NCBI RefSeq assembly: GCF_900112695.1
Contig: NZ_FOMT01000004.1
Span: forward strand, 372,001-436,000
Source of the DNA: Paenibacillus catalpae
Lineage (GTDB): Bacteria > Bacillota > Bacilli > Paenibacillales > Paenibacillaceae
Direction: 5' to 3'
Length of the DNA stretch: 64,000 bases
Positions 7,472 to 15,734 of the stretch are shown here, piece after piece. A model generated the notes under the pieces. It was not told the DNA's origin and made no database searches. It saw only the letters and a list, made by a program, of their open reading frames with translations. Numbering within the stretch: the stretch's first letter is position 1; each line of letters starts with the position of its first letter. Position numbers and translations under genes: made by a program.

Positions 7472-8692
7472 ATGGATCACATCATATTAGAGGTTGGCCT
7501 CGCTATTGCCCTTATCGCCGTGGCTGGTTTGCTGTCGGCAAAAATCAGGTTTTCCGTCATTCCGTTCTATATTTTGATCGGGATGGCCGTTGGTCCTCAC
7601 TCGGTTGAGCTGTGGCATTTCGACTTCCGTTTTATCGAAAGCGCTCCTCTCATCGAGTTCATGGGCAGACTTGGCGTCCTGTTCCTGCTCTTCTATCTTG
7701 GACTGGAATTCTCCGTCGGACGCCTGATCAAGTCCGGCCGCTCTATCGCGGTCGGCGGAACGATCTATATCGCCATCAACTTTACTCTCGGCCTGCTGTT
7801 CGGATGGATGAGCGGCTTTCCTTTTCAAGAGACTCTCGTTATTGCCGGAATCACAACCATTTCCTCCAGTGCAATCGTCGCTAAAGTGTTGGTTGATCTG
7901 AAACGCACAGCCAATCCGGAGACGGAAATGATCCTTGGGATCATTATGTTTGAGGATGTATTCCTGGCTGTCTATATCTCGGTTCTGTCCGGCCTCGTCC
8001 TAAGCGGTTCGACCTCAATAGGCGGCATCGTGTTATCCACTGTAATCGCCCTTGTCTTCATGCTTGCCCTGCTTACCCTTGGCCGCAAGGCAGCACCGAT
8101 GCTGAACAAGCTGCTCAATATCCGGTCCAATGAGCTGTTTGCGCTTGTGATATTCGCCGGACTATTCCTGGTTGCGGGCCTCTCCGAGACGATTCATGTC
8201 GCAGAAGCCATTGGCGCCTTGTTGTTTGGCCTCGTGCTTGCCGAGACCGAGCATATGAAGCGGATCGAGAAGCTGATTCTCCCCTTCCGGGATTTCTTCG
8301 GCGCCGTCTTCTTCTTCAGCTTTGGCCTGACGATTGATCCAACCGCCTTAGGCGGAGCCGTATGGCTGTCATTGGCTGCCGTTGCCGTCACGCTGATCGG
8401 CAATTTGACGGCCGGGATGCTTGCCGGGCGCAGCGCGGGACTGTCTCCCAAAGCTTCGGTCAATATCGGACTGACCATCGTATCACGCGGGGAGTTTTCC
8501 ATCATTATGGCTAATCTCGCCAAGGCAGGCGCACTTATGGCCGTGATCCAGCCTTTCGCAGCCTTGTATGTCCTTATTCTCGCCATTCTGGGACCGCTCC
8601 TCACGAAGGAGAACAAAGCGATATTTAACATGCTGAACCGTCTATTCCGATGGGAACGCAAACAGGCGAGCCCTTCATCATCTGCAAAGTAA
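7472..8692 (+). CDS. khtU: K+(cation)/H+ antiporter, CPA2 family, KhtU-like
   Basis: 406 residues of almost continuous hydrophobic helices (about 12), typical of CPA2 monovalent cation:proton antiporters (Kef/KhtU). Conserved pieces include FLGRLGVLFLLFYLGLEFS-type helices, the GITTISSSAIVAKVL unwound helix region and SRGEFSIIMA near the end. There is no C-terminal RCK domain; the regulator is supplied by the separate KhtT gene 5 bases upstream. Predicted role is K+ (or NH4+) efflux against protons at alkaline pH or high K+. The length agrees with Bacillus KhtU. Confidence 0.9.
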   Translation: MDHIILEVGLAIALIAVAGLLSAKIRFSVIPFYILIGMAVGPHSVELWHFDFRFIESAPLIEFMGRLGVLFLLFYLGLEFSVGRLIKSGRSIAVGGTIYIAINFTLGLLFGWMSGFPFQETLVIAGITTISSSAIVAKVLVDLKRTANPETEMILGIIMFEDVFLAVYISVLSGLVLSGSTSIGGIVLSTVIALVFMLALLTLGRKAAPMLNKLLNIRSNELFALVIFAGLFLVAGLSETIHVAEAIGALLFGLVLAETEHMKRIEKLILPFRDFFGAVFFFSFGLTIDPTALGGAVWLSLAAVAVTLIGNLTAGMLAGRSAGLSPKASVNIGLTIVSRGEFSIIMANLAKAGALMAVIQPFAALYVLILAILGPLLTKENKAIFNMLNRLFRWERKQASPSSSAK

Positions 8693-8695
8693 CAG

Positions 8696-8730
8696 AAAGG
8701 GAGCAGTCCAATGCGGACTGCTCCCTTTTC
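8696..8730. terminator. Bidirectional terminator between khtU and the HAAS gene
   Basis: A perfect 14-bp stem (AAAGGGAGCAGTCC) with loop AATGC, flanked by A and T runs, between convergent genes. Confidence 0.85.
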
Positions 8731-8742
8731 GTAGACTGATCC

Positions 8743-9744
8743 TTAACGATCCAAAGATTTTCTGGCCTTAAACAGGCCGCTGATCCCGTCCCATACCATA
8801 GAGAGCGTGATGAATGCGGCAAGACCGTAGCTGCTTTTATCCCATATACTCTCGAGTGAATCGGAATCCGCTTTAACCCCAAGCGCGAATTTCTCAATAA
8901 AAGCATCGGTAAATAAATCGCCATTAAGAAAAAAAGCACAGATAAAGACGATGATGCACACATCAAACAGGACATTCATCCAGGCTGTACGCATAGACCA
9001 CTTTTGTTGAATCAGCTTAAGCACCGCGATAACGATGCCAAACACGGATAAAGCCAGAACAAATGGTACGTAAGCCCTTAGCACCTCCGCGTTAAACAGC
9101 GGGGTAATATCCCATTCACCATCTGCCTTACTATACCAGCCCAGCAAATCCGGATAAAAGCAAATGACGATAGCGAAGAAGACACTGATCACAATCGAGA
9201 AAATCGGTTCGGTCTTGTCAATGGACCGGGAGTTCATGACCTGGACCGCTTCCAAGTCTTTAATTGTCCAAGGCTTTCCCGTATAAGGCCATTGCGAATA
9301 CTTCGTATCCACGCGTTCCAGGAGGGCAAAGATCAGAGTAACGCAACCAAATACGACAAACACCGCTTGAAATGCCATCACAATCGTCTGAACGATCATC
9401 CGGACGAGAAGATCGATTGGGCTATCCCCCTGAGCGTCCGTAAGAACGGTCACAATCGCAGCAAAAGGAATGACGATTGCGGCTACAATCGAAACAATCT
9501 TCAAAACGTACATGTAATTGGCATAGCGTTCGGGGCTGATAAGGTAACGCTTCGGCTCGTAATATTGTGCCGCCAAGTCAGCAGGATTGCCAAGCGATAA
9601 CAACACCTGATGAACGTCTGCTTCCTCATATTCGTCGGGCAGCATGTCTTGAATGTTCACACGCAGTTCCCGTTCCACTTCCGCCCTTGATTTCTCCGGC
9701 AGCCTCTTGACCACAGCGGATACATAACGGTCAATGATCTCCAT
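8743..9744 (-). CDS. HAAS (DUF1700)-domain membrane protein
   Basis: 333 residues. The N-terminal cytosolic helical domain (about 1-75, VKRLPEKSRAEVERELR...LGNPADLAAQYY) matches the HAAS/DUF1700 type found beside PadR regulators. It is followed by about seven membrane helices. These PadR-coupled membrane proteins have no settled function; control of membrane or cell-envelope stress is often suggested. Its start overlaps the end of the PadR gene by 14 bases, giving translational coupling. Confidence 0.85.
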   Translation of the reverse strand: MEIIDRYVSAVVKRLPEKSRAEVERELRVNIQDMLPDEYEEADVHQVLLSLGNPADLAAQYYEPKRYLISPERYANYMYVLKIVSIVAAIVIPFAAIVTVLTDAQGDSPIDLLVRMIVQTIVMAFQAVFVVFGCVTLIFALLERVDTKYSQWPYTGKPWTIKDLEAVQVMNSRSIDKTEPIFSIVISVFFAIVICFYPDLLGWYSKADGEWDITPLFNAEVLRAYVPFVLALSVFGIVIAVLKLIQQKWSMRTAWMNVLFDVCIIVFICAFFLNGDLFTDAFIEKFALGVKADSDSLESIWDKSSYGLAAFITLSMVWDGISGLFKARKSLDR

Positions 9745-10084
9745 TGTCTTCCCCTCCTAAGAGTTGTTCGATTTGGCGGGTCATACTCCGCCAGTTGTCG
9801 CTCAGCTTCTTGAAAATTTCATTGCCGGTCGCGCTAAGCGTGTAGTACTTCCGGGGACGGCTTTCTGCCGTATCCCAATCGCTCGTCAAGATGCCTTGCT
9901 TCTCCAAACGCCGCAGCAGCGGATACAATGTGCCCGCTTCGATGTCGACATGCTTATCGACCAAGTCCTGGAGAAGAGAGTAGCCGTATTTGGGTGTCTG
10001 CAATTGGCTTAGAACGGCCAGTGTGAGAGTTCCGCGCTTCAACTCCACTTCGAGAGCAGCTAGTAGTTCATCATAGGGAGCCAT
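9731..10084 (-). CDS. PadR-family transcriptional regulator
   Basis: 117 residues: a PadR winged helix (LTLAVLSQLQTPKYGYSLLQ ... GTLYPLLRRLEKQGILTS) plus a short C-terminal dimerisation helix. It heads a two-gene operon with the HAAS-domain protein. A small inverted repeat TGTA-N5-TACA lies about 25-40 bases upstream in front of a TATAAT-like stretch, a possible autoregulatory site; it differs from the common ATGT-N8-ACAT PadR box. Confidence 0.9.
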   Translation of the reverse strand: MAPYDELLAALEVELKRGTLTLAVLSQLQTPKYGYSLLQDLVDKHVDIEAGTLYPLLRRLEKQGILTSDWDTAESRPRKYYTLSATGNEIFKKLSDNWRSMTRQIEQLLGGEDNGDH

Positions 10085-10230
10085 TTAATCACCTCTTGAG
10101 CTCATTATACTGTACGACATACAATATTGCCACAATTATAATAAAATAAAGTTTATAATATTTTGCTTTTAAAGCTGAATCCATTTAAAAAGCCGTTAAG
10201 CCTATAAAAAATTAACCGCATAACAAATAA

Positions 10231-10262
10231 GACCGCATTCCCTAGGACGGGGAATACGGTCT
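10231..10262 (-). terminator. Terminator downstream of MarR gene
   Basis: A 12-13 bp stem (GACCGCATTCCC against GGGGAATACGGTC), followed on the minus strand by TTATTTGTT. Confidence 0.75.
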
Positions 10263-10301
10263 ATTATTCAGGTGGGCCAGTTAAACGGCCGGTCTCCCCG
10301 C

Positions 10302-10739
10302 TCATTCGTTGCGAAAAATGGTAGCTCCAAGCACATCCAGCGCTTCAGATATCCGCGCCACTTCTTCATCGGACGCATGCTCAATCTGCTGCAGAAACAG
10401 CTTTCTCATATGCTCGAATGCCAAGCCCATCCTCTCCTCACCAAGCGAAGAAAGCCGGATGTACTGTTTTCTGCGATCCTCCCCGTCCCCGGTCTTCTCG
10501 CATAAGCCTTTTTCCGTCAGTTTGCGGATCTCGCGGCTGGTATTGGGCATCGAGATCCCTTTGCATTCGCTGATCTCGCTTAAAGTGATCGGCTGCTTGA
10601 CCGATAGAAACTCCAATATCTCGTATTGAAGAGGGGTTATATCGTCCATCGGCAAATCTTTCGTCATATCGTAATGCAGTTGGTGGGAGGCCGCAATGTG
10701 GGAGATCATTTGCCGGAACACCGTATCCTTTGAAACCAT
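10302..10739 (-). CDS. MarR-family transcriptional regulator
   Basis: 145 residues from ATG 10739, which has TAAGGAG 9 bases upstream. Earlier in-frame starts (TTG 10769, ATG 10748) have poor spacing. Winged-helix features: ITLSEISECKGISMPNTSREIRKLTEKGL (recognition) and a DGEDRRKQYIRLS wing. It is divergent from a flavodoxin-fold NAD(P)H reductase, with shared palindromic sites and overlapping promoters. This is the classic layout of a MarR sensor of quinones or electrophiles controlling a detoxifying quinone reductase (inference). Confidence 0.9.
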   Translation of the reverse strand: MVSKDTVFRQMISHIAASHQLHYDMTKDLPMDDITPLQYEILEFLSVKQPITLSEISECKGISMPNTSREIRKLTEKGLCEKTGDGEDRRKQYIRLSSLGEERMGLAFEHMRKLFLQQIEHASDEEVARISEALDVLGATIFRNE

Positions 10740-10781
10740 AGTAGACATCTCCTTATTAACCGTGCTCAAACTTCAAAGTTA

Positions 10782-10847
10782 TTATCAAATAATAATTGTC
10801 TATTGACAACAATTTACGGAACATGATACCTTCTTATCAAATGATAA
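10782..10847. promoter_or_regulatory. Overlapping divergent promoters with two MarR-type palindromes
   Basis: Palindrome 1 TTATCAAATAATAA (10782-10795) and palindrome 2 TTATCAAATGATAA (10834-10847) differ by one base. Between them lie back-to-back promoters sharing a -35 region: rightward TTGACA (10803-10808) with a weak -10 near 10825-10831, and leftward TTGTCA (overlapping by five bases), 17-bp spacer, GATAAT. Palindrome 1 covers the leftward -10. Palindrome 2 sits at the rightward start site. Confidence 0.75.
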
Positions 10848-10862
10848 CAAAGAAGGTGTCCT

Positions 10863-11450
10863 ATGAAAACCCTTATTGTCTACACGCATCCGAATCATCA
10901 TAGTCTCAGCTACTCTTTTCTGCAGAAAACGATTCAAGGCCTGCAAGAAAACACTCAGGTAGAGGAAATCCAGGTGCTGGACCTGTACGCCGAATCGTTT
11001 GATCCGCTGCTTGTGTTCAACGAACAGAAGCGAAGACGCGATATGCATGCAGATCCGGAGCTCGAAAAACACCGCAATCAGCTGCTATGGGCGGAGAAGA
11101 TCGTTTTTGTCTATCCGATCTGGTGGGGACGGCCGCCGGCTATGCTGCTTGGTTATATTGACCGGATGTTCGCTTCGAATTTTGCCTACCGCGATAATGG
11201 AAGCCTCCTGCCGGAAGGCCTCCTGAAGGGTAAGTCGGTCGTCTGCGTCTCGACAATGAAAGGCCCGTCGCTGTATCCGCTGTTCTGGCTGAACAATGCC
11301 CATAAAGTATTAATGCGTAAAGCACTCTTCCGTTATGTAGGAATCAAGAAAGTGAAGTTTTTTGAATTCGGGGGCATGGAGAAAGCGCAAGGCAAGCAGG
11401 AGCAGAAGCTGGAACGGATTTATCGTTATTTTAAGGCGGTTGCGCAATAA
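10863..11450 (+). CDS. NAD(P)H-dependent flavin oxidoreductase (MdaB/YwrO-like quinone reductase)
   Basis: 195 residues with a flavodoxin-like fold: first strand and phosphate loop KTLIVYTHPNHHSLSYSF, YPIWWGRPPAMLLGYIDRMF (typical of NAD(P)H:quinone reductases and Kef ancillary subunits) and a C-terminal FFEFGGME segment. Predicted FMN/FAD-dependent two-electron reduction of quinones in the cytosol. It is divergently transcribed from the MarR gene and probably repressed by it. Confidence 0.88.
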   Translation: MKTLIVYTHPNHHSLSYSFLQKTIQGLQENTQVEEIQVLDLYAESFDPLLVFNEQKRRRDMHADPELEKHRNQLLWAEKIVFVYPIWWGRPPAMLLGYIDRMFASNFAYRDNGSLLPEGLLKGKSVVCVSTMKGPSLYPLFWLNNAHKVLMRKALFRYVGIKKVKFFEFGGMEKAQGKQEQKLERIYRYFKAVAQ

Positions 11451-11455
11451 TTCAA

Positions 11456-11494
11456 AAAAGGCAGCATGCGATGAAACCCATCGCAGCTGCCTTT
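11456..11494. terminator. Convergent terminator between quinone reductase and EPS operon
   Basis: Stem AAAGGCAGC...GCTGCCTTT with an inner GCGATG/CATCGC extension, flanked by A-run and T-rich sequence. It also lies 33 bases past the last EPS gene. Confidence 0.8.
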
Positions 11495-11526
11495 CAATCT
11501 AAAAGGGTTCAGAGCCCAAGGCTCCG

Positions 11527-12381
11527 TTACACATCGTACTCCAGTTCCTTCCGCGCCCTGGCGATCCACTCCAGAGGGGTTGGCGTTTCTTCCGGATTGT
11601 ACTCATAAGCACCCATCTTAAGGTTTAGCTCAAAACGGTTGCGGCTGGACCTCTCCGACTCGTTTATCTCAACAAGCCTGCTGCGCAGCCTATTCATCAC
11701 AATATCGGCTCCGCCCCGGTCCGTGAACAGCAGAAGCCCCCAAGTCGGGTTATCCTGGCTCAGCATGTAGAGCGAATCATTGGCCCGAATGCTGGTCTGG
11801 CTAATCGTTGTAATGTTGTAGACAGCAGCATTCAGCTGCTCCTCGCCGATCATGCGTCTGAGCTCATGCCAGTACTTGACGTTCAGGACGAGCAAGGTCA
11901 ATGGAATCTTATACCGATCGGACAACGCCATAAATACCGTTGTATCCTTTTGGAAGGACAACATATTTTTCAAATTCGTATTCTCATCCATCGTTGCCAG
12001 AGAAGCATTCTTCTTCGTCAGCATATCGTTCTGCTCCTGCAGCTGTTTGCTCGCCTGAGTGAACATCCAGGTGACGGCAGTGAACACCGGAGTCATGAAG
12101 AGCCAGAAATAGCTTTGAACCGTTACGACATCTCCCTGCACAACCGTCCGATAGATGGTGAACGTACCGTAGCCGAACACGAACAAAATGTTCAGGATAA
12201 GCCCGGTCGTGATCGTTGTGAAATAGGTGATGATCGCGATAAGGAAGGCCACATTCAAGAAAATAATGTTATACAAATAAAGATTCGGATCTCGCGCCGT
12301 AAACAGGATGCTGACAAAGCACGCGATGAACAGAAGCAGGAAGCCCCCGTCCGAAATCAGGCTTGAGTTACGCCTCATCAT
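11527..12381 (-). CDS. ydaK: Membrane protein with degenerate GGDEF domain (YdaK-like c-di-GMP receptor)
   Basis: 284 residues. Four membrane helices fill about residues 10-108, a short coiled linker follows, and a GGDEF-fold domain occupies about 130-284. The active-site signature is gone: SQDNP stands at 208-212 where GGDEF should be, so cyclase activity is not expected. The inhibitory-site motif RxxD is kept (RAND, 199-202), exactly five residues before it as in real GGDEF proteins. This argues for c-di-GMP binding, as described for Bacillus YdaK. It is the last gene of the EPS operon, 2 bases after the BcsB-like gene. Likely role: gating of the synthase by c-di-GMP. Confidence 0.8.
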   Translation of the reverse strand: MMRRNSSLISDGGFLLLFIACFVSILFTARDPNLYLYNIIFLNVAFLIAIITYFTTITTGLILNILFVFGYGTFTIYRTVVQGDVVTVQSYFWLFMTPVFTAVTWMFTQASKQLQEQNDMLTKKNASLATMDENTNLKNMLSFQKDTTVFMALSDRYKIPLTLLVLNVKYWHELRRMIGEEQLNAAVYNITTISQTSIRANDSLYMLSQDNPTWGLLLFTDRGGADIVMNRLRSRLVEINESERSSRNRFELNLKMGAYEYNPEETPTPLEWIARARKELEYDV

Positions 12382-12383
12382 TC

Positions 12384-14468
12384 CTACCCCCTCCTCCGCT
12401 TCGTCTTCCGATGCTTGCGAACGAGAAGGACAAGCGATACGAGCACGAGGACAAGCACAAGCATTATCGCGATCATAAAGCCGACAACGTCGCTCCGGTC
12501 AAGCACTTGGGTGAGTACAGCCGGCTCTTTGGGCTCCGCTTCCTTCTTGAACCGGAAAGCGTTAACCTGTCCATCCTTATCGACCATTGCCCCGTCACCG
12601 AAAATTTTATATAAGTTGGCCGAGTTGCCGACCAGCTTCGATGCTAAATAGACGTATTCGGAGCTGCTCCCCGTTATTGCCAGGAACCCATGCCCCTTGC
12701 CGTACGGCGAGTCGATAAGCTGAAGCGTCCCGACTCTCTTCCCGTAACCTTCTTCAATGCTGATCTTCTCATTAGACTGGAAGCCTTCGCCCGTCCCGTC
12801 ATATCGGAAATACAGCTTGTCGTTGTTATCCCGGATGTAGCGGTTATCGGCATAGGAGCCAATCGCGATAATTTGCCGGTCCTTCAGCTCGCTTTCCGCT
12901 ACCTCATCCGTATAGAAGCGGATTTCGCCGGTATTGGAGGCTGCGAATTGACCCATCAGATTAAACAGATTGGAAATCGCCGCATACGTATAGTTGTCGC
13001 GGGCTTGCGGCAGCACAACGGCAACCCGGTTAAAGCTGCCGTCCCGCAGGAACGGATAAGGATAGTTGTTGAACAGCATATCCGTGCGGTCTTTCGTGTT
13101 CAGCTGGAGCACCGAATCTTTGGAGACGAATGCCCATGGCATTTGATCCTGATTCCCGGTACACACCGCATTCTTGATCTCCAAATCGAAAGCCGTCGTG
13201 ATCGTGAAGTTACCCGAAATCCCCAGGTTCTTCGGAATGGTCAGCTCGAGGTTATCGCCTCCCGCACGTTCGGCGGTCAGCTTCTTGCTGCCGATTGGAA
13301 CATTGTTCACAAGCACCGTAATCATCGAACGGTCAAAGTCCAAATTCGTCGCATATCGGAAATCAAGACTTAGCTTGCTCGCTTCTGCAATAGAGCGGTT
13401 GCTTGGCAGCGTGATGAAATAGTTTTTCTCCCGATGCGATGGACCGGTCAGCTTGTCCCCCGAACCCGTCAATGGGAAGTACCGACTGATGTTTAAGGCC
13501 GGCGTATTGACCTCTGTCGTCTCGCTCACAAGCTTCGACGATCCTTGCAATTGCTCCATTAACGCCGAATTGCCAATGAACCGTCCGGCCTTCTTCAGCA
13601 ATTCCGCATTGTCCGACGTTGCCACCAGCAGAGAGGAAGTGCCGCTTTGGATAAGCTGAATCAAAGCCTTATCCTGCAGTGAGGTTTCATTCAGCTTCGC
13701 GCGCAGGTCTGACGGAAGATTTTTCGTTAGTCCAACGAGAATGCCAAGCGGTTTGTTCTTCACATTATCCGCACGGTAGGGCAAGAGAGGAATGATCCGC
13801 GAGGTATTCCCGCTTACTCCGGTCAATCCGGACAACGCGTATACGGCAGCTTCCGTTTCATTCAGATCTCCTGCTTCCGGTACGAATACCGCGGCATGTC
13901 CATCCTGGAGCGTATCCATGCCTATGAAGTGGCGGTTGAAATCGCTGATGCTCGCACCAACGGGCTTTACCCCATACTTTACGTCAACACCGGAGCTGTC
14001 GAAAATTTGCAGCCAGCTTCCTTGATCCTGCGTCGGGACACACATCTGGTCCGCGTTATTTTTGGTCTGGATAACCCCTTCAATCGTCAGCTCGTTAACA
14101 CCGCTCTTGAGGTACTCAAGCGGGAGCCCGATCGTCCGCGTCACCTTCTGGTTCGTCTCGGTCCCCGGTCTTAACGTGTAGAACGGCTTGCCGTTTAGCT
14201 TTAGCGTAACGACCGATAAATCATTAACCGTAAGCTGCGATACTTTATAATCCAGCCGGAACGAGGCGCTTTCGACGTTCCAGTAATTCGGCACCTGAAA
14301 AAACTGCTGTGCATACGCATTGGTACCCATAAGCGATGTTTCCGGCATGGGAGTTTCATAAATCTTCTGCACCTGGTTAGCCGCTGCAGACAGCGTGCCT
14401 GCACCAGGTATAAGCAGCGCGACAACCAAGGCGATAACCCATGCCGCAAATCCAGCTCTTCTCTCCAT
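12384..14468 (-). CDS. ydaN: BcsB-like exopolysaccharide synthase accessory protein (YdaN-like)
   Basis: 694 residues: an N-terminal signal peptide (about 1-30), a large extracellular beta-rich region with BcsB-type carbohydrate-binding and flavodoxin-like modules (SFRLDYKVSQLTVNDLS, VTLKLNGKPF), then one C-terminal membrane helix (VGFMIAIMLVLVLVLVSLVL) and a very basic cytosolic tail (RKHRKTKRRRG). In cellulose-type systems BcsB guides the nascent glycan and clamps the synthase. It lies between the synthase gene (15-base gap) and the degenerate GGDEF gene (2-base gap), as in ydaJKLMN-type operons. Confidence 0.85.
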   Translation of the reverse strand: MERRAGFAAWVIALVVALLIPGAGTLSAAANQVQKIYETPMPETSLMGTNAYAQQFFQVPNYWNVESASFRLDYKVSQLTVNDLSVVTLKLNGKPFYTLRPGTETNQKVTRTIGLPLEYLKSGVNELTIEGVIQTKNNADQMCVPTQDQGSWLQIFDSSGVDVKYGVKPVGASISDFNRHFIGMDTLQDGHAAVFVPEAGDLNETEAAVYALSGLTGVSGNTSRIIPLLPYRADNVKNKPLGILVGLTKNLPSDLRAKLNETSLQDKALIQLIQSGTSSLLVATSDNAELLKKAGRFIGNSALMEQLQGSSKLVSETTEVNTPALNISRYFPLTGSGDKLTGPSHREKNYFITLPSNRSIAEASKLSLDFRYATNLDFDRSMITVLVNNVPIGSKKLTAERAGGDNLELTIPKNLGISGNFTITTAFDLEIKNAVCTGNQDQMPWAFVSKDSVLQLNTKDRTDMLFNNYPYPFLRDGSFNRVAVVLPQARDNYTYAAISNLFNLMGQFAASNTGEIRFYTDEVAESELKDRQIIAIGSYADNRYIRDNNDKLYFRYDGTGEGFQSNEKISIEEGYGKRVGTLQLIDSPYGKGHGFLAITGSSSEYVYLASKLVGNSANLYKIFGDGAMVDKDGQVNAFRFKKEAEPKEPAVLTQVLDRSDVVGFMIAIMLVLVLVLVSLVLLVRKHRKTKRRRG

Positions 14469-14483
14469 ACATTCACTTCCTTC

Positions 14484-15734
14484 TCAAAACCGTTCCGTTT
14501 TGTACCATTTGGCTTCACGTTTAAAAATAACGTCCTTGATATATTGATACAGCCCGTTAGCAGCGACGAGCATCCACAGCTGGCAGTAACTGACGTACAT
14601 CAGCAGGATGATGCCGAGATTCGAAGGGCGCATTTCTCCTTTTTCCGTAATGAGAGTGACAAACGTCCCCACCACAAACAGCGTGACAGCAAGCATCCAC
14701 AGATAGAGGCTTAGCCCGGAAATGGTCGTATGGACGTAGCCTAAAGCATGCAGAATGAGCAGCAAATCCGACGTTAAGAGCGAGGTAACAAGCAAGAAAT
14801 AAATGGCCAGGAAATACAGAATGTCAAAGCGGATTCTGCGCGCCTCCGGCCTGAAGAGCAGCGGAATGTTCTTGACGATTACGTATATATTCCCCTTCGC
14901 CCAACGCGTACGCTGCTTGAACCATACCTTAATCGTCTGCGGCTCCTGCTCCCAGGTAACCGACTTGGGCTGGAACTTGATCCGGTACCCCATCATGTAA
15001 ATGCGGAAGCTGATCTCGGTATCTTCGGCGATCGCCTTCGTATCCCAGCCGCCGATAGCCTCAACAATCGATCGGCGCATGATGAAGTTGGTGCCCGGTA
15101 TCGTGCAGAGCTTGAACAGCTTCCACCTGCCGGCTTGAGCCATCCACTGAAACGATAAGGTCTCGATGTTAATAAACCGGGTGAGCAGATTCTGATCCCG
15201 GTTTCTTGTCCGGAATTTGCCTATGACCGCTCCAAGCTTGGGATCATTCACAATTTCGGCGACAAGATAGCGAAGCGCTGTCCGCTCCGGAGTATTGTCG
15301 GCATCGTAAATGGCGATCAACTCCCCTTTGCTGCGGGTGAAGCCGATATTCAGGGCGTTCGATTTCCCTTTGCCTCCGATTACGTTGTCGGTATTAATGA
15401 TAATCAGATTGCGGCCCTTGTATTTCTCCTGCAATTGACCAAGCAGAACGCTGCTGTTATCTGAAGAATTATCATTAATGACGATAATTTCATACCGGTC
15501 ATGCGGATAATCGAGCGCAAGCAGAGACTCTACGGTTTTGGTAATCACCATGCCTTCATTATGAGCCGGTACCATAATCGACACGAAAGGCTCTTCCCCC
15601 ACCAGCTCAGGCGGCTTCTCATTTTCCAGCTTCATGTAATAGAAGTAGCCGGCGATGATCAGCACAATATTCACGAGCAGCAAGGACCAGATACATAACA
15701 CGCATATGACCATTAATATATCCGGTATTGTCAT
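14484..15734 (-). CDS. ydaM: Processive family-2 glycosyltransferase (EPS synthase, YdaM-like)
   Basis: 416 residues. One N-terminal membrane helix is followed by a GT-A domain with VSIMVPAHNEG (51-61), DxD as Asp144/Asp146 (YDADN), the EDTE base motif (237-240) and QRTRW (274-278, the QxxRW processivity motif), then three to four C-terminal membrane helices. It resembles PgaC/IcaA and cellulose synthase catalytic subunits without a PilZ domain. Predicted to polymerise a nucleotide sugar and extrude the chain. It overlaps the DUF2334 gene by 4 bases (ATGA). Confidence 0.9.
   Translation of the reverse strand: MTIPDILMVICVLCIWSLLLVNIVLIIAGYFYYMKLENEKPPELVGEEPFVSIMVPAHNEGMVITKTVESLLALDYPHDRYEIIVINDNSSDNSSVLLGQLQEKYKGRNLIIINTDNVIGGKGKSNALNIGFTRSKGELIAIYDADNTPERTALRYLVAEIVNDPKLGAVIGKFRTRNRDQNLLTRFINIETLSFQWMAQAGRWKLFKLCTIPGTNFIMRRSIVEAIGGWDTKAIAEDTEISFRIYMMGYRIKFQPKSVTWEQEPQTIKVWFKQRTRWAKGNIYVIVKNIPLLFRPEARRIRFDILYFLAIYFLLVTSLLTSDLLLILHALGYVHTTISGLSLYLWMLAVTLFVVGTFVTLITEKGEMRPSNLGIILLMYVSYCQLWMLVAANGLYQYIKDVIFKREAKWYKTERF

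Noticed and set aside
12690..13373. 227-codon open frame antisense to the BcsB-like gene
   Set aside because: Runs opposite a clearly conserved protein; no ribosome binding site and no recognisable domain.
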